A stretch of 7,600 nucleotides of DNA from an uncultured Elusimicrobium sp. (GTDB taxonomy: Bacteria > Elusimicrobiota > Elusimicrobia > Elusimicrobiales > Elusimicrobiaceae): assembly GCA_937891135.1 (NCBI GenBank), contig CALAFB010000005.1:1-7600 (forward strand), read 5' to 3'. The notes beneath the pieces were generated by a model. That model searched no databases, had not been told where the DNA came from, and was given only the letters and a program-made list of their open reading frames with translations. The position numbers and the translations under genes were made by a program. This document shows, piece after piece, positions 1-4,568 of the stretch; position 1 is the stretch's first letter; each line of letters starts with the position of its first letter.

Positions 1-2
1 AT

Positions 3-44
3 GCGGTATGGGCCAATATTAAACCGTTCTTAAATAGCAAGTAA
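3..44 (+). CDS. possible C-terminal tail of an upstream gene, product unknown
   Basis: The frame is open from the left edge to TAA at 42-44 and encodes only 13 residues (AVWANIKPFLNSK). The support is indirect: a strong rightward terminator begins about 18 bases after this stop, so some plus-strand gene should end here. The other two frames also stop early (TAA at 20-22 and at 31-33), so the frame choice is a guess based on the longest open stretch. A gene ending beside repeat-rich DNA could be a site-specific integrase, but 13 residues cannot show that. Confidence 0.3.
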   Translation, partial: AVWANIKPFLNSK

Positions 45-61
45 TATATCCATTAAACCAT

Positions 62-92
62 AAGCCCCTTACTTAAGTGTAGGGGGTTTTTT
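62..92 (+). terminator. rho-independent terminator of the upstream gene
   Basis: CCCCTTAC (65-72) pairs with GTAGGGGG (79-86) around a six-base loop, with one T-G wobble, and six T residues (87-92) follow. This is a classic intrinsic terminator for rightward transcription. It closely resembles the terminator at 7512-7539 in stem and tail. Confidence 0.85.
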
Positions 93-159
93 AGTGTCCA
101 AACTCTGTCCATTCTCCGTACAGCTTATTTGCTTAATCTTGCTTATTTGTCTTAAAGAT

Positions 160-202
160 ATGGCAGAAATATGACAGAATCATTTTCTGCCATTTTTCTG
201 CC
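160..202. repeat. helically phased direct and inverted repeats
   Basis: ATGGCAG (160) and ATGACAG (171) are 11 bp apart. On the opposite arm TTTTCTGCC occurs at 183-191 and again at 194-202, also 11 bp apart. ATGGCAGAAA (160-169) is the exact reverse complement of TTTCTGCCAT (184-193). The result is four related half-sites, two on each strand, with one-helical-turn spacing. This arrangement is typical of cooperative protein binding, for example excisionase, integrase arm sites or replication initiators. The protein is not identified. Confidence 0.55.
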
Positions 203-266
203 GATCGTTTGTATAGCTTTGTATACATAAGTTGTCAAAGTTAACCAAAATAATCGTGGTTTTATA

Positions 267-293
267 GTGTCCATAAGTATGTAGATTGGACAC
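267..293. repeat. 7-bp inverted repeat GTGTCCA/TGGACAC
   Basis: GTGTCCA (267-273) and TGGACAC (287-293) form perfect inverted arms around a 13-base spacer. A further direct copy, TAGTGTCCA, lies at 92-100 just after the first terminator and matches 265-273 exactly. Inverted arms around a short spacer fit a tyrosine recombinase core site or an operator. Neither is shown. Confidence 0.4.
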
Positions 294-499
294 CGTCAAA
301 ACATACGTGCTTAAATCAAATTTCTTAACATCATGGCAAAACATTCTGAACTATTACAACAGTTGCTTACCGTTTCAGAAATCTCCTGATGATATCCAAA
401 AGGGTCTTTCTGGTCTAATAACATGTTATGAATACATCAAAAAGAAGGAACCTCTTCGATTAACAGGTTACATAAATAGACATCGCAGAAAATCTAAAC

Positions 500-538
500 T
501 AGGAATTATAAATATTTACCCGATAATTCCTAATTTTT
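500..538 (-). terminator. hairpin, probable terminator after abiEii (possibly bidirectional)
   Basis: TAGGAATTAT (500-509) and ATAATTCCTA (523-532) form a perfect 10-bp stem with a 13-base loop. It lies about 37 bases beyond the abiEii stop, where a leftward terminator is expected. The leftward tail after the stem is only moderately T-rich. On the plus strand five T residues follow (534-538), so it could also stop rightward transcription. Confidence 0.5.
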
Positions 539-568
539 GTGACGGACTTGAATATTAGAAATAGCATT

Positions 569-1405
569 TTATTTTTTTATTTCAAACAGTTTATTCAAAC
601 ACCATACCAACATATCATAATTGATATGCCTTGCATATGGAAAACTGTGTTGGTACTTTTTCCATTGATTTTTTAGAGACGAACTGCTTTGAATGCTTGA
701 TAAAATCCCTGATATATCTGTTAGTTTGTTTGCAGATCCCCTATGTTTGGCTGTTTTTTTGAGAGCTTCAAGAAAAGCAGTCTTATTGTATCCTTTAGAG
801 GTAGTCAAGATATATACATCATAAAAATCACGTGGCCTTGTGTTAAGCTCTCCGCGCACTAAAATTGTTTCAACTTTTTCTGCTAAGATGGTTTCTATAT
901 TGTATCCCAATAATGTAATAGCCTTTTTTGCATCGAATAAACAAGGAAAAGCGTATTCCATGGGGGCCGGTGTGATTTTATCTCCGGTTGTAATATCGAT
1001 CGATAGGGGAGTATCAATGTTATCATATAATGCGTGGAACTTAATTCGCCAACCACCATATACGTCTTGTCCTCTAATTTCATCAAAAGTAAAGGCTCTA
1101 AAAATAACGCCATCTTTAATATCTATTTGGCAGATTTCTTCCACCATTGTAAGTATATTTTCTTGATTGAGAGGAAAATTTAATACGGTGGTATCCAAAT
1201 CCATAGTTGACCGATTATCTAGTCCCACCAATGTGGCAATTAATACGCCCCCTTTAATTACAAAATGATTTTTGTATTTTGACAAGGATACTCTTTCCAA
1301 AAAGCGTTCAAACATAAAATTTTGAAGCACGGTTTGCGCCGCAATAGCATGTTGTTTGGCATAGTGGTTGATTTGTGCTTTCAGACGCATAGCATCCTGG
1401 CTCAT
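569..1405 (-). CDS. abiEii: AbiEii-type nucleotidyltransferase toxin (type IV toxin-antitoxin system)
   Basis: This 278-residue protein is an AbiEii/AbiGii toxin, a DNA polymerase beta-fold nucleotidyltransferase that arrests growth, classically as abortive infection against phage. Family motifs are visible: KGG at 51-53 in the GG motif; MDLD with the metal-binding pair D69 and D71; D137 in DITTGD as the likely third acidic residue; LAEK at 174-177; and RPRDFYD at 190-196, the conserved (R/K)DxYD motif. The length fits the family. The ATG overlaps the abiEi stop (ATGA), and a strong GGAGG at 1413-1417, seven bases upstream, fixes the start. Activity, substrate (studied relatives use NTPs, some modifying tRNA) and phage target cannot be read from sequence. 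All key residues appear intact, so the toxin is probably functional. Confidence 0.93.
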   Translation of the reverse strand: MSQDAMRLKAQINHYAKQHAIAAQTVLQNFMFERFLERVSLSKYKNHFVIKGGVLIATLVGLDNRSTMDLDTTVLNFPLNQENILTMVEEICQIDIKDGVIFRAFTFDEIRGQDVYGGWRIKFHALYDNIDTPLSIDITTGDKITPAPMEYAFPCLFDAKKAITLLGYNIETILAEKVETILVRGELNTRPRDFYDVYILTTSKGYNKTAFLEALKKTAKHRGSANKLTDISGILSSIQSSSSLKNQWKKYQHSFPYARHINYDMLVWCLNKLFEIKK

Positions 1406-1995
1406 AATAATACCTCCATATAAGGTGTCAAGCGTTTAAATACACGTAACTGTTTAGCATATTGAACTAGTAGATTAATATCCTTTTTGGGATTAGACGC
1501 AAAGTTTTTTAGAGCGGTCAATACTGTTTCGGTATCACAGCGGTTTTGGCTTCTCAGCAAGTCGCAAATAGTACGTTCCATATTGTAACAAGGAACAATA
1601 TGCCCGAAAGTTGTCTTTTTCTTTGTTAAACCAAGTTTATGCAAATCAGGTTTAATGTAGTAACAGTTACATAGTTTGACCGTTTCCATAGATAAGTGGG
1701 AATTGCTAGGAATGGTGACAGAATGTCTAAACGGAGTCCTTTCGGATAGATTATTTAGAAACAAAGCCGTCTCATGTGAAAAAATAATTTTGCTTGATTT
1801 TAAAGACAAAGTATATAAATCATCTTCAATAGCAGTAGGTAACATATATACGCCTTGCTTAACTCTTACCAACAGTCCCTGTTTGGCATAAAAAGGGAGC
1901 AAAGACCTAGACAATCCCAGGTCCAATACTTGTTGAACCGAGACGGTTCTCTCTTTCCGTAAAATCTCTATAATACATTTATTTATTTTCGTCAT
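1402..1995 (-). CDS. abiEi: AbiEi-type antitoxin and transcriptional autorepressor
   Basis: This 197-residue protein matches the AbiEi antitoxin family. An N-terminal winged helix-turn-helix (about 1-53, with the wing-like RVKQGVYMLP at 44-53) is followed by the antitoxin domain. Recognisable family signatures are SHETALFL (73-80), a RTICDLLR helix (141-148) and a C-terminal YAKQLRVFKRL...YMEVLL stretch (179-197). In studied AbiE systems the antitoxin represses its own promoter through inverted repeats and counteracts the toxin without a stable complex, the defining trait of type IV systems. It is the first gene of the operon and ends four bases inside abiEii. There is no Shine-Dalgarno sequence before the ATG; the promoter lies only about ten bases away, so translation is probably from a nearly leaderless mRNA. 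Confidence 0.92.
   Translation of the reverse strand: MTKINKCIIEILRKERTVSVQQVLDLGLSRSLLPFYAKQGLLVRVKQGVYMLPTAIEDDLYTLSLKSSKIIFSHETALFLNNLSERTPFRHSVTIPSNSHLSMETVKLCNCYYIKPDLHKLGLTKKKTTFGHIVPCYNMERTICDLLRSQNRCDTETVLTALKNFASNPKKDINLLVQYAKQLRVFKRLTPYMEVLL
1413..1417 (-). promoter_or_regulatory. strong ribosome-binding site of abiEii
   Basis: A perfect GGAGG sits seven bases before the abiEii ATG, inside the 3' end of abiEi. It fixes the toxin start and implies efficient toxin translation, in contrast to the antitoxin, which has no such site. Confidence 0.85.
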
Positions 1996-2005
1996 TCGTG
2001 TAGAT

Positions 2006-2034
2006 ATTGTACTTCATATCGTAATCAATGTCAA
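2006..2034 (-). promoter_or_regulatory. promoter of abiEi-abiEii with overlapping inverted repeat
   Basis: On the minus strand a perfect -35 TTGACA (2034-2029) and a near-consensus -10 TACAAT (2011-2006) are separated by exactly 17 bases. The predicted transcription start falls at about 1998-2000, only three to five bases before the ATG at 1995. GATAT and ATATC form an inverted repeat around an eight-base spacer (2020-2003) that overlaps the -10 element. This is a plausible site for autorepression by AbiEi, although shorter than the operators described for other AbiE systems. Confidence 0.8.
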
Positions 2035-2060
2035 ATTATCTGTCTAAGACTTCTGTGAAT

Positions 2061-2099
2061 AAATAGGGAATTATGAGCATTTGCTTATAATCCCTATTT
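2061..2099 (-). terminator. long hairpin between the two leftward operons, possible terminator
   Basis: AAATAGGGA-A-TTATGAGCA (2061-2079) can pair with TGCTTATAATCCCTATTT (2082-2099), giving an 18-bp stem with one bulged base, one mismatch or wobble and a two-base gap. It starts ten bases after the last gene of the small-gene operon, where a terminator is expected. However, neither side has a proper T-run, so termination may be weak, and the element could instead protect the mRNA end or bind a protein. Confidence 0.5.
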
Positions 2100-2108
2100 G
2101 ATAACTAG

Positions 2109-2252
2109 TTATTTGCTACGAATAACGGCTTCTAATGCTTCACGCAATCCACACGTGCTACAGATTTCCGTCTTGTTATCCTTTCGGCTGATTGCCGGAT
2201 AACCTACCATGTATCGGCCACAGTTAGGGCATTTTCGGCGTGTCTTGGGCAT
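2109..2252 (-). CDS. 47-residue zinc-ribbon protein
   Basis: A short gene encodes MPKTRRKCPNCGRYMVGYPA followed by a second cysteine pair. The four cysteines C8, C11, C31 and C34 (CPNC...CSTC, 19 residues between the pairs) are a textbook zinc-ribbon arrangement, and the protein starts with a basic KTRRK patch. GAGG at 2259-2262, six bases before the ATG, supports the start. The preceding gene ends only two bases upstream, so it is the last gene of the five-gene operon. Such minimal zinc ribbons occur often in phages and conjugative elements, where they may bind nucleic acid or a partner protein. The specific role is unknown. Confidence 0.8.
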   Translation of the reverse strand: MPKTRRKCPNCGRYMVGYPAISRKDNKTEICSTCGLREALEAVIRSK

Positions 2253-2254
2253 AT

Positions 2255-2473
2255 TTAACCTCGGTTGGTATGCAGATAGGTCATTACCGCATACACGTTC
2301 CTAATCCGTTCTGCTGTACAATCCAACCCGTACAAACTTCCCATTATTAGGTTTTGGTCCGAGGTGGCAATGCCTTCCTGTGCGTCCTTTACGCGCTCAT
2401 TTAGGTCCTTTACCAATCCTTGCAATACTTCGTAGGTGTGTTTAATTACTTCTAATTTCTCTTTTTCTGTCAT
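2255..2473 (-). CDS. 72-residue helical protein of unknown function
   Basis: I do not recognise this protein. It is acidic to neutral and looks almost entirely alpha-helical: heptad-like hydrophobic positions run through about 5-35 (LEVIKHTYEVLQGLVKDLNE), and a second helical stretch covers 40-68. There is no signal peptide or membrane segment. A longer reading frame begins at 2515, but that start lies inside the previous gene and lacks a ribosome-binding site. The ATG at 2473 has GGAG at 2485-2488 and follows the previous stop codon after one base, so I chose it. The position in a tight operon implies co-translation with its neighbours. Confidence 0.7.
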   Translation of the reverse strand: MTEKEKLEVIKHTYEVLQGLVKDLNERVKDAQEGIATSDQNLIMGSLYGLDCTAERIRNVYAVMTYLHTNRG

Positions 2474-2474
2474 A

Positions 2475-2735
2475 TTATGCTGATCTCCGTTTATCTTTCT
2501 TATTGCTAAACACATTCAATAGTTGTTCCCGTGCAGTTGTGCCAGGCTCGCAAGTCTCAAAGTTGCTAAAGAATTCCCACTTGCCATCATTTTGTCGGAT
2601 ATAGGTGCTTGCCTTGGTGGGAGTATCAAAACGGCCTACATGCTTGAGGTCTAGGCTATTTCCGAATTTATCTTCTGCGTGTACGATGTACATCCAACTA
2701 ACGCATTTTAATCCGTTTATTTTATCTTCCGGCAT
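2475..2735 (-). CDS. 86-residue protein of unknown function
   Basis: I do not recognise a family. The protein begins MPEDKINGLKCVSWMYIVHA and looks soluble, with a likely small alpha/beta domain through about residue 60 (the VSWMYIVHAEDKFGN strand-like stretch, an aromatic-rich KWEFFSNFE at 52-60) and a basic C-terminal tail (KKDKRRSA). The start is secure: AGGAG at 2743-2747 stands seven bases before the ATG. The gene overlaps the end of the DUF4314 gene by 19 bases, and its stop is one base from the next start. Nothing in the sequence points to a function. Confidence 0.72.
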   Translation of the reverse strand: MPEDKINGLKCVSWMYIVHAEDKFGNSLDLKHVGRFDTPTKASTYIRQNDGKWEFFSNFETCEPGTTAREQLLNVFSNKKDKRRSA

Positions 2736-2953
2736 GTATCCTCTCCTAGTACCACTCCCAATTTACTTCCGTTATCCCAGTCCACCATTATGGTTCCAAT
2801 ATCGTCCACTCCGGTTACGGTTCCTTGTGTGCAAAGGGGCGGTGCTTGCACATCATCCATTTTTACCAACTCCACCCTAGTCCCTTTGGGGTAATTGATC
2901 CGAAGCATTCCAACGGTTGCCCGAAGTGCATCTTTCGCTATTTTGTCTGCCAT
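2717..2953 (-). CDS. DUF4314 family protein
   Basis: This 78-residue protein contains the DUF4314 core: YPKGTRVELVKMDD at 21-34, then a GTVTGVDDIGTIMVDWDNGS stretch at about 44-63, and an ending close to the family's GxDxxRKI. The pattern suggests a small beta-barrel, SH3-like fold; that is inference. Family members are common in phages, plasmids and conjugative elements of Bacillota, and no function is established that I know of. A 15-residue N-terminal extension precedes MLRINYPKGTRV. I keep it because AAGGAG (2962-2967) sits eight bases before the ATG at 2953. The gene overlaps DUF2924 upstream by 16 bases and the next gene by 19, indicating translational coupling. Confidence 0.82.
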   Translation of the reverse strand: MADKIAKDALRATVGMLRINYPKGTRVELVKMDDVQAPPLCTQGTVTGVDDIGTIMVDWDNGSKLGVVLGEDTCRKIK

Positions 2954-3276
2954 TCCAATATCTCCTTGTGGAAAAATACATATCCCGATATCGGGTACTC
3001 CGTAATCGCCATGGCTAAACCGGAAAGGGATTTATAACACTTCCCTTCCCAGTACAAGCCATCTTCTTTTACCTCTATCAGCAGGTCCTTGCCCTTAAAC
3101 TTTTTAATAAAGGTGGTTCCAACTGCCGGAAGTCTAGGGTCCTTGGGTTTTTTAAGTATCGTGGGGTTGGCAATTACGCTCTCTAAAGTGGCCTTAATTG
3201 GCGTAACCTTTGTGGCGCAAGTAACCGACTTTGTGGTGGGTTTTTTAACACAACTTTTTACGGTTTTTTTCTTCAT
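2938..3276 (-). CDS. DUF2924 family protein with Lys/Thr-rich N-terminal tail
   Basis: Residues 48-102 of this 112-residue protein match the DUF2924 pattern: RLPAVGTTFIKKFKGKDLLI, then DGLYWEGKCYKSLSGLAMAIT with the family's W-E-G-x-x-Y/F-x-S-L-S core, then a GYVFF ending. The first 45 residues are rich in Lys, Thr and Val (KKKTVKSCVKKPTTKS), resembling a disordered nucleic-acid-binding tail. DUF2924 genes are often found in mobile elements, sometimes near site-specific recombinases; the biochemical role is unknown. An upstream TTG at 3348 would add 24 residues but has no ribosome-binding site, whereas the ATG at 3276 has AAGGAG (3284-3289) seven bases before it. It is the first gene of the leftward five-gene operon. 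Confidence 0.8.
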   Translation of the reverse strand: MKKKTVKSCVKKPTTKSVTCATKVTPIKATLESVIANPTILKKPKDPRLPAVGTTFIKKFKGKDLLIEVKEDGLYWEGKCYKSLSGLAMAITEYPISGYVFFHKEILEWQTK

Positions 3277-3317
3277 GATTTCTCTCCTTAAAGTGGGCTT
3301 TATTTTTGCCCGTACTA

Positions 3318-3348
3318 CATATACGCTCTTATGAGGGATAGAAGTCAA
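3318..3348 (-). promoter_or_regulatory. candidate promoter of the leftward small-gene operon
   Basis: On the minus strand TTGACT (3348-3343) resembles a -35 element and TATATG (3323-3318) a weak -10, with a 19-base spacer; shifting one base to GTATAT gives 18. It lies 42 to 72 bases before the DUF2924 ATG. The spacing is longer than ideal, so confidence is moderate. Confidence 0.45.
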
Positions 3349-3372
3349 CTAGAAGTTTTAGCCATTTTTTAC

Positions 3373-3390
3373 ACGACAACACGTTGTCGT
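3373..3390. promoter_or_regulatory. 18-bp palindrome, candidate operator in the divergent intergenic region
   Basis: ACGACAAC and GTTGTCGT form perfect eight-base inverted arms around AC. The palindrome ends ten bases before the extended -10 element at 3398-3406, so it covers the normal -35 position of that promoter, and it lies 25 bases upstream of the leftward -35 candidate. A dimeric repressor or activator bound here could control the methyltransferase operon and perhaps the divergent operon. No controller (C-protein) gene is visible, and the methyltransferase has no N-terminal helix-turn-helix extension, so the binding protein is unknown. Confidence 0.6.
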
Positions 3391-3397
3391 CTTGAAC

Positions 3398-3406
3398 TGC
3401 TATACT
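3398..3406 (+). promoter_or_regulatory. extended -10 promoter P1 of the R-M operon
   Basis: TGC followed by TATACT (3401-3406) is an extended -10 element. No consensus -35 is present; that position is occupied by the palindrome. Transcription would start near 3413, giving a leader of about 70 bases. Confidence 0.5.
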
Positions 3407-3446
3407 ATTAGAAGAGTTAATTGATCGTGCAAGAGGGCCTTGTATT

Positions 3447-3455
3447 TGTTAAAAT
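3447..3455 (+). promoter_or_regulatory. possible second extended -10 promoter P2 of the R-M operon
   Basis: TGT followed by TAAAAT (3450-3455) is another extended -10 without an obvious -35. It would start transcription near 3462, about 22 bases before the methyltransferase ATG. AT-rich chance matches are common, so this is tentative. Confidence 0.35.
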
Positions 3456-3484
3456 AAGGTTAAAACTAGCTCAAGGGAGTTTTT

Positions 3485-4567
3485 ATGTCTTCTAAACCAA
3501 AACTAATATCTTTATTTTCCGGCTGTGGAGGTCTAGATTGGGGGTTCCATAAAGCAGGGTACGAGGTGGTATGGGCAAATGACTTCGAAGCCAATGCCTG
3601 TGAAACCTTCAAGAAAAACTTTGGAGATGTAATATATTGTGGAGACATTCAAGCTGTTGATCCTGCCAAAGATAAGTCGATTCCGAATTGTGACCTGATA
3701 ATCGGAGGATTCCCTTGCCAAGATTTTTCTGTCGTATGGAAAAGACCTGGATTAAACGGAAAACGTGGAAATCTTTATAAGAGTTTTTTACGGTTTGTAG
3801 AAGCCAAGAAACCGAAAGCATTTGTTGCTGAAAATGTAAAAGGTATCTTATCTGCAAATAAAGGGAAAGCTATCGAGCAGATTATTTCCGACTTTCAAAA
3901 CATTGCCCCTGGATATATCCTGTACCCTAAGCTATATAACTTTTCTGAGTACGGTGTGCCTCAAATTAGAGAACGTGTTTTGATCGTGGGAATCAGAGTG
4001 GATACAGGGTTTCCTTTCCAACATCCCAAACCGACACATGGACCGAATGGGAAAAAACCATTTGTGACAGCCGGAGAAGCGTTAAAAGACGTTGAAAAAG
4101 TAAAATTTAACAACGAAAAGATTAACATTACTTCGAGGACTGAACAGTTACTTAAACTCATTCCCGAAGGTGGTAATTATAAAGACATCCCTGCGGATAG
4201 CCCCCTATATGTACATGGGATGATTAGCCATGTTTATAGACGACTTAATCGAAATGAACCCTCTAAGACAATTATTGCCGCAGGTGGCGGTGGCACTTGG
4301 GGTTATCACTACTCCGAACCTCGCCCTTTAACGAATAGAGAGCGTGCAAGAATACAGACTTTCCCTGACAGCTTTAAATTCTGTGGCTCAATAGCCGAAG
4401 TAAGAAGACAAATTGGGAATGCTGTTCCTCCGACAGGCGTACTACCAGTAGCTAAAGCACTCATGCCACTCTTTACTGGAAAATATAAACACGTCGACTT
4501 GTATAAGGTATTAGAAGAACAAAAAAAGACGACCGCCAAACAAAAAATTAAAACGGCTGGGAAATAG
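3485..4567 (+). CDS. DNA (cytosine-5-)-methyltransferase of a restriction-modification system
   Basis: This 360-residue enzyme transfers methyl from S-adenosylmethionine to C5 of cytosine. All key motifs are present in order: motif I FSGCGG (11-16), motif II around ANDFE (31-35), motif IV GGFPCQ (74-79) with catalytic C78, motif VI ENV (116-118), motif VIII QIRER (160-164), motif IX near RRLNRNEPSKTI (252-263) and motif X GNAVPP (311-316). The target recognition region between VIII and IX is about 80 residues, so a single short site is likely; the specificity cannot be read. The C-terminal tail (342-360) is Lys-rich. The protein lacks the N-terminal helix-turn-helix of self-regulating methyltransferases. 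Start: GGGAG at 3476-3480, four bases before the ATG. It is first in the operon, and the endonuclease ATG follows one base after its stop. Confidence 0.96.
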   Translation: MSSKPKLISLFSGCGGLDWGFHKAGYEVVWANDFEANACETFKKNFGDVIYCGDIQAVDPAKDKSIPNCDLIIGGFPCQDFSVVWKRPGLNGKRGNLYKSFLRFVEAKKPKAFVAENVKGILSANKGKAIEQIISDFQNIAPGYILYPKLYNFSEYGVPQIRERVLIVGIRVDTGFPFQHPKPTHGPNGKKPFVTAGEALKDVEKVKFNNEKINITSRTEQLLKLIPEGGNYKDIPADSPLYVHGMISHVYRRLNRNEPSKTIIAAGGGGTWGYHYSEPRPLTNRERARIQTFPDSFKFCGSIAEVRRQIGNAVPPTGVLPVAKALMPLFTGKYKHVDLYKVLEEQKKTTAKQKIKTAGK

Positions 4568-4568
4568 C

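Larger units (their letters stand above)
94..568. other. gene-poor stretch with phased repeats and inverted repeats
   Basis: No convincing gene lies between the terminator at 62-92 and the end of abiEii. The first half is dense in short ordered repeats: GCTTATTTG at 123-131 and 141-149; ATGGCAG/ATGACAG at 160 and 171; TTTTCTGCC at 183 and 194; TTTGTATA at 208 and 218; TAGTGTCCA at 92 and 265. There is also an inverted GTGTCCA/TGGACAC pair at 267-273 and 287-293. An open frame from TTG at 286 to 558 (90 codons) lacks a ribosome-binding site, matches no family I know and contains a hairpin at 500-532, so I do not call it a gene. The region may hold an attachment site or binding sites for a DNA-bending protein; that is inference. 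Confidence 0.5.

Noticed and set aside
120..230. CRISPR-like array
   Set aside because: The repeats are only 7-9 bases, spaced 10-18 bases apart and of different kinds. There is no repeat-spacer structure and no cas gene.
333..389. 18-codon plus-strand frame beginning MAKHSELLQQLL
   Set aside because: It looks protein-like at first but is very short, lacks a ribosome-binding site and ends in TGA with no sensible continuation in another frame.
286..558. 90-codon plus-strand reading frame starting with TTG
   Set aside because: It has no ribosome-binding site and no recognisable family, its start lies inside an inverted repeat, and its 3' part is a 10-bp stem hairpin better explained as a terminator for abiEii. 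A decayed gene remnant is still possible.
840..1166. Plus-strand 108-codon frame inside abiEii
   Set aside because: It is antisense to a clear family match with conserved catalytic residues, so it is a shadow frame.
2255..2515. Longer version of the 72-residue protein starting at 2515
   Set aside because: The extra 14 codons lie inside the previous gene and lack a ribosome-binding site. The ATG at 2473 has one and abuts the upstream stop.
3089..3334. Plus-strand frame encoding a very hydrophobic, membrane-like 81-residue peptide
   Set aside because: It is antisense to the Lys-rich DUF2924 gene; the complement of Lys codons reads as Phe and Leu, which creates the false membrane pattern. No ribosome-binding site.
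2938..3348. Longer version of the DUF2924 protein from TTG at 3348
   Set aside because: No Shine-Dalgarno before the TTG, and the added 24 residues would overlap the candidate promoter. The ATG at 3276 has AAGGAG at good spacing.
3485..4567. Solitary (orphan) methyltransferase rather than part of an R-M system
   Set aside because: The endonuclease gene starts one base after its stop, and both appear intact.
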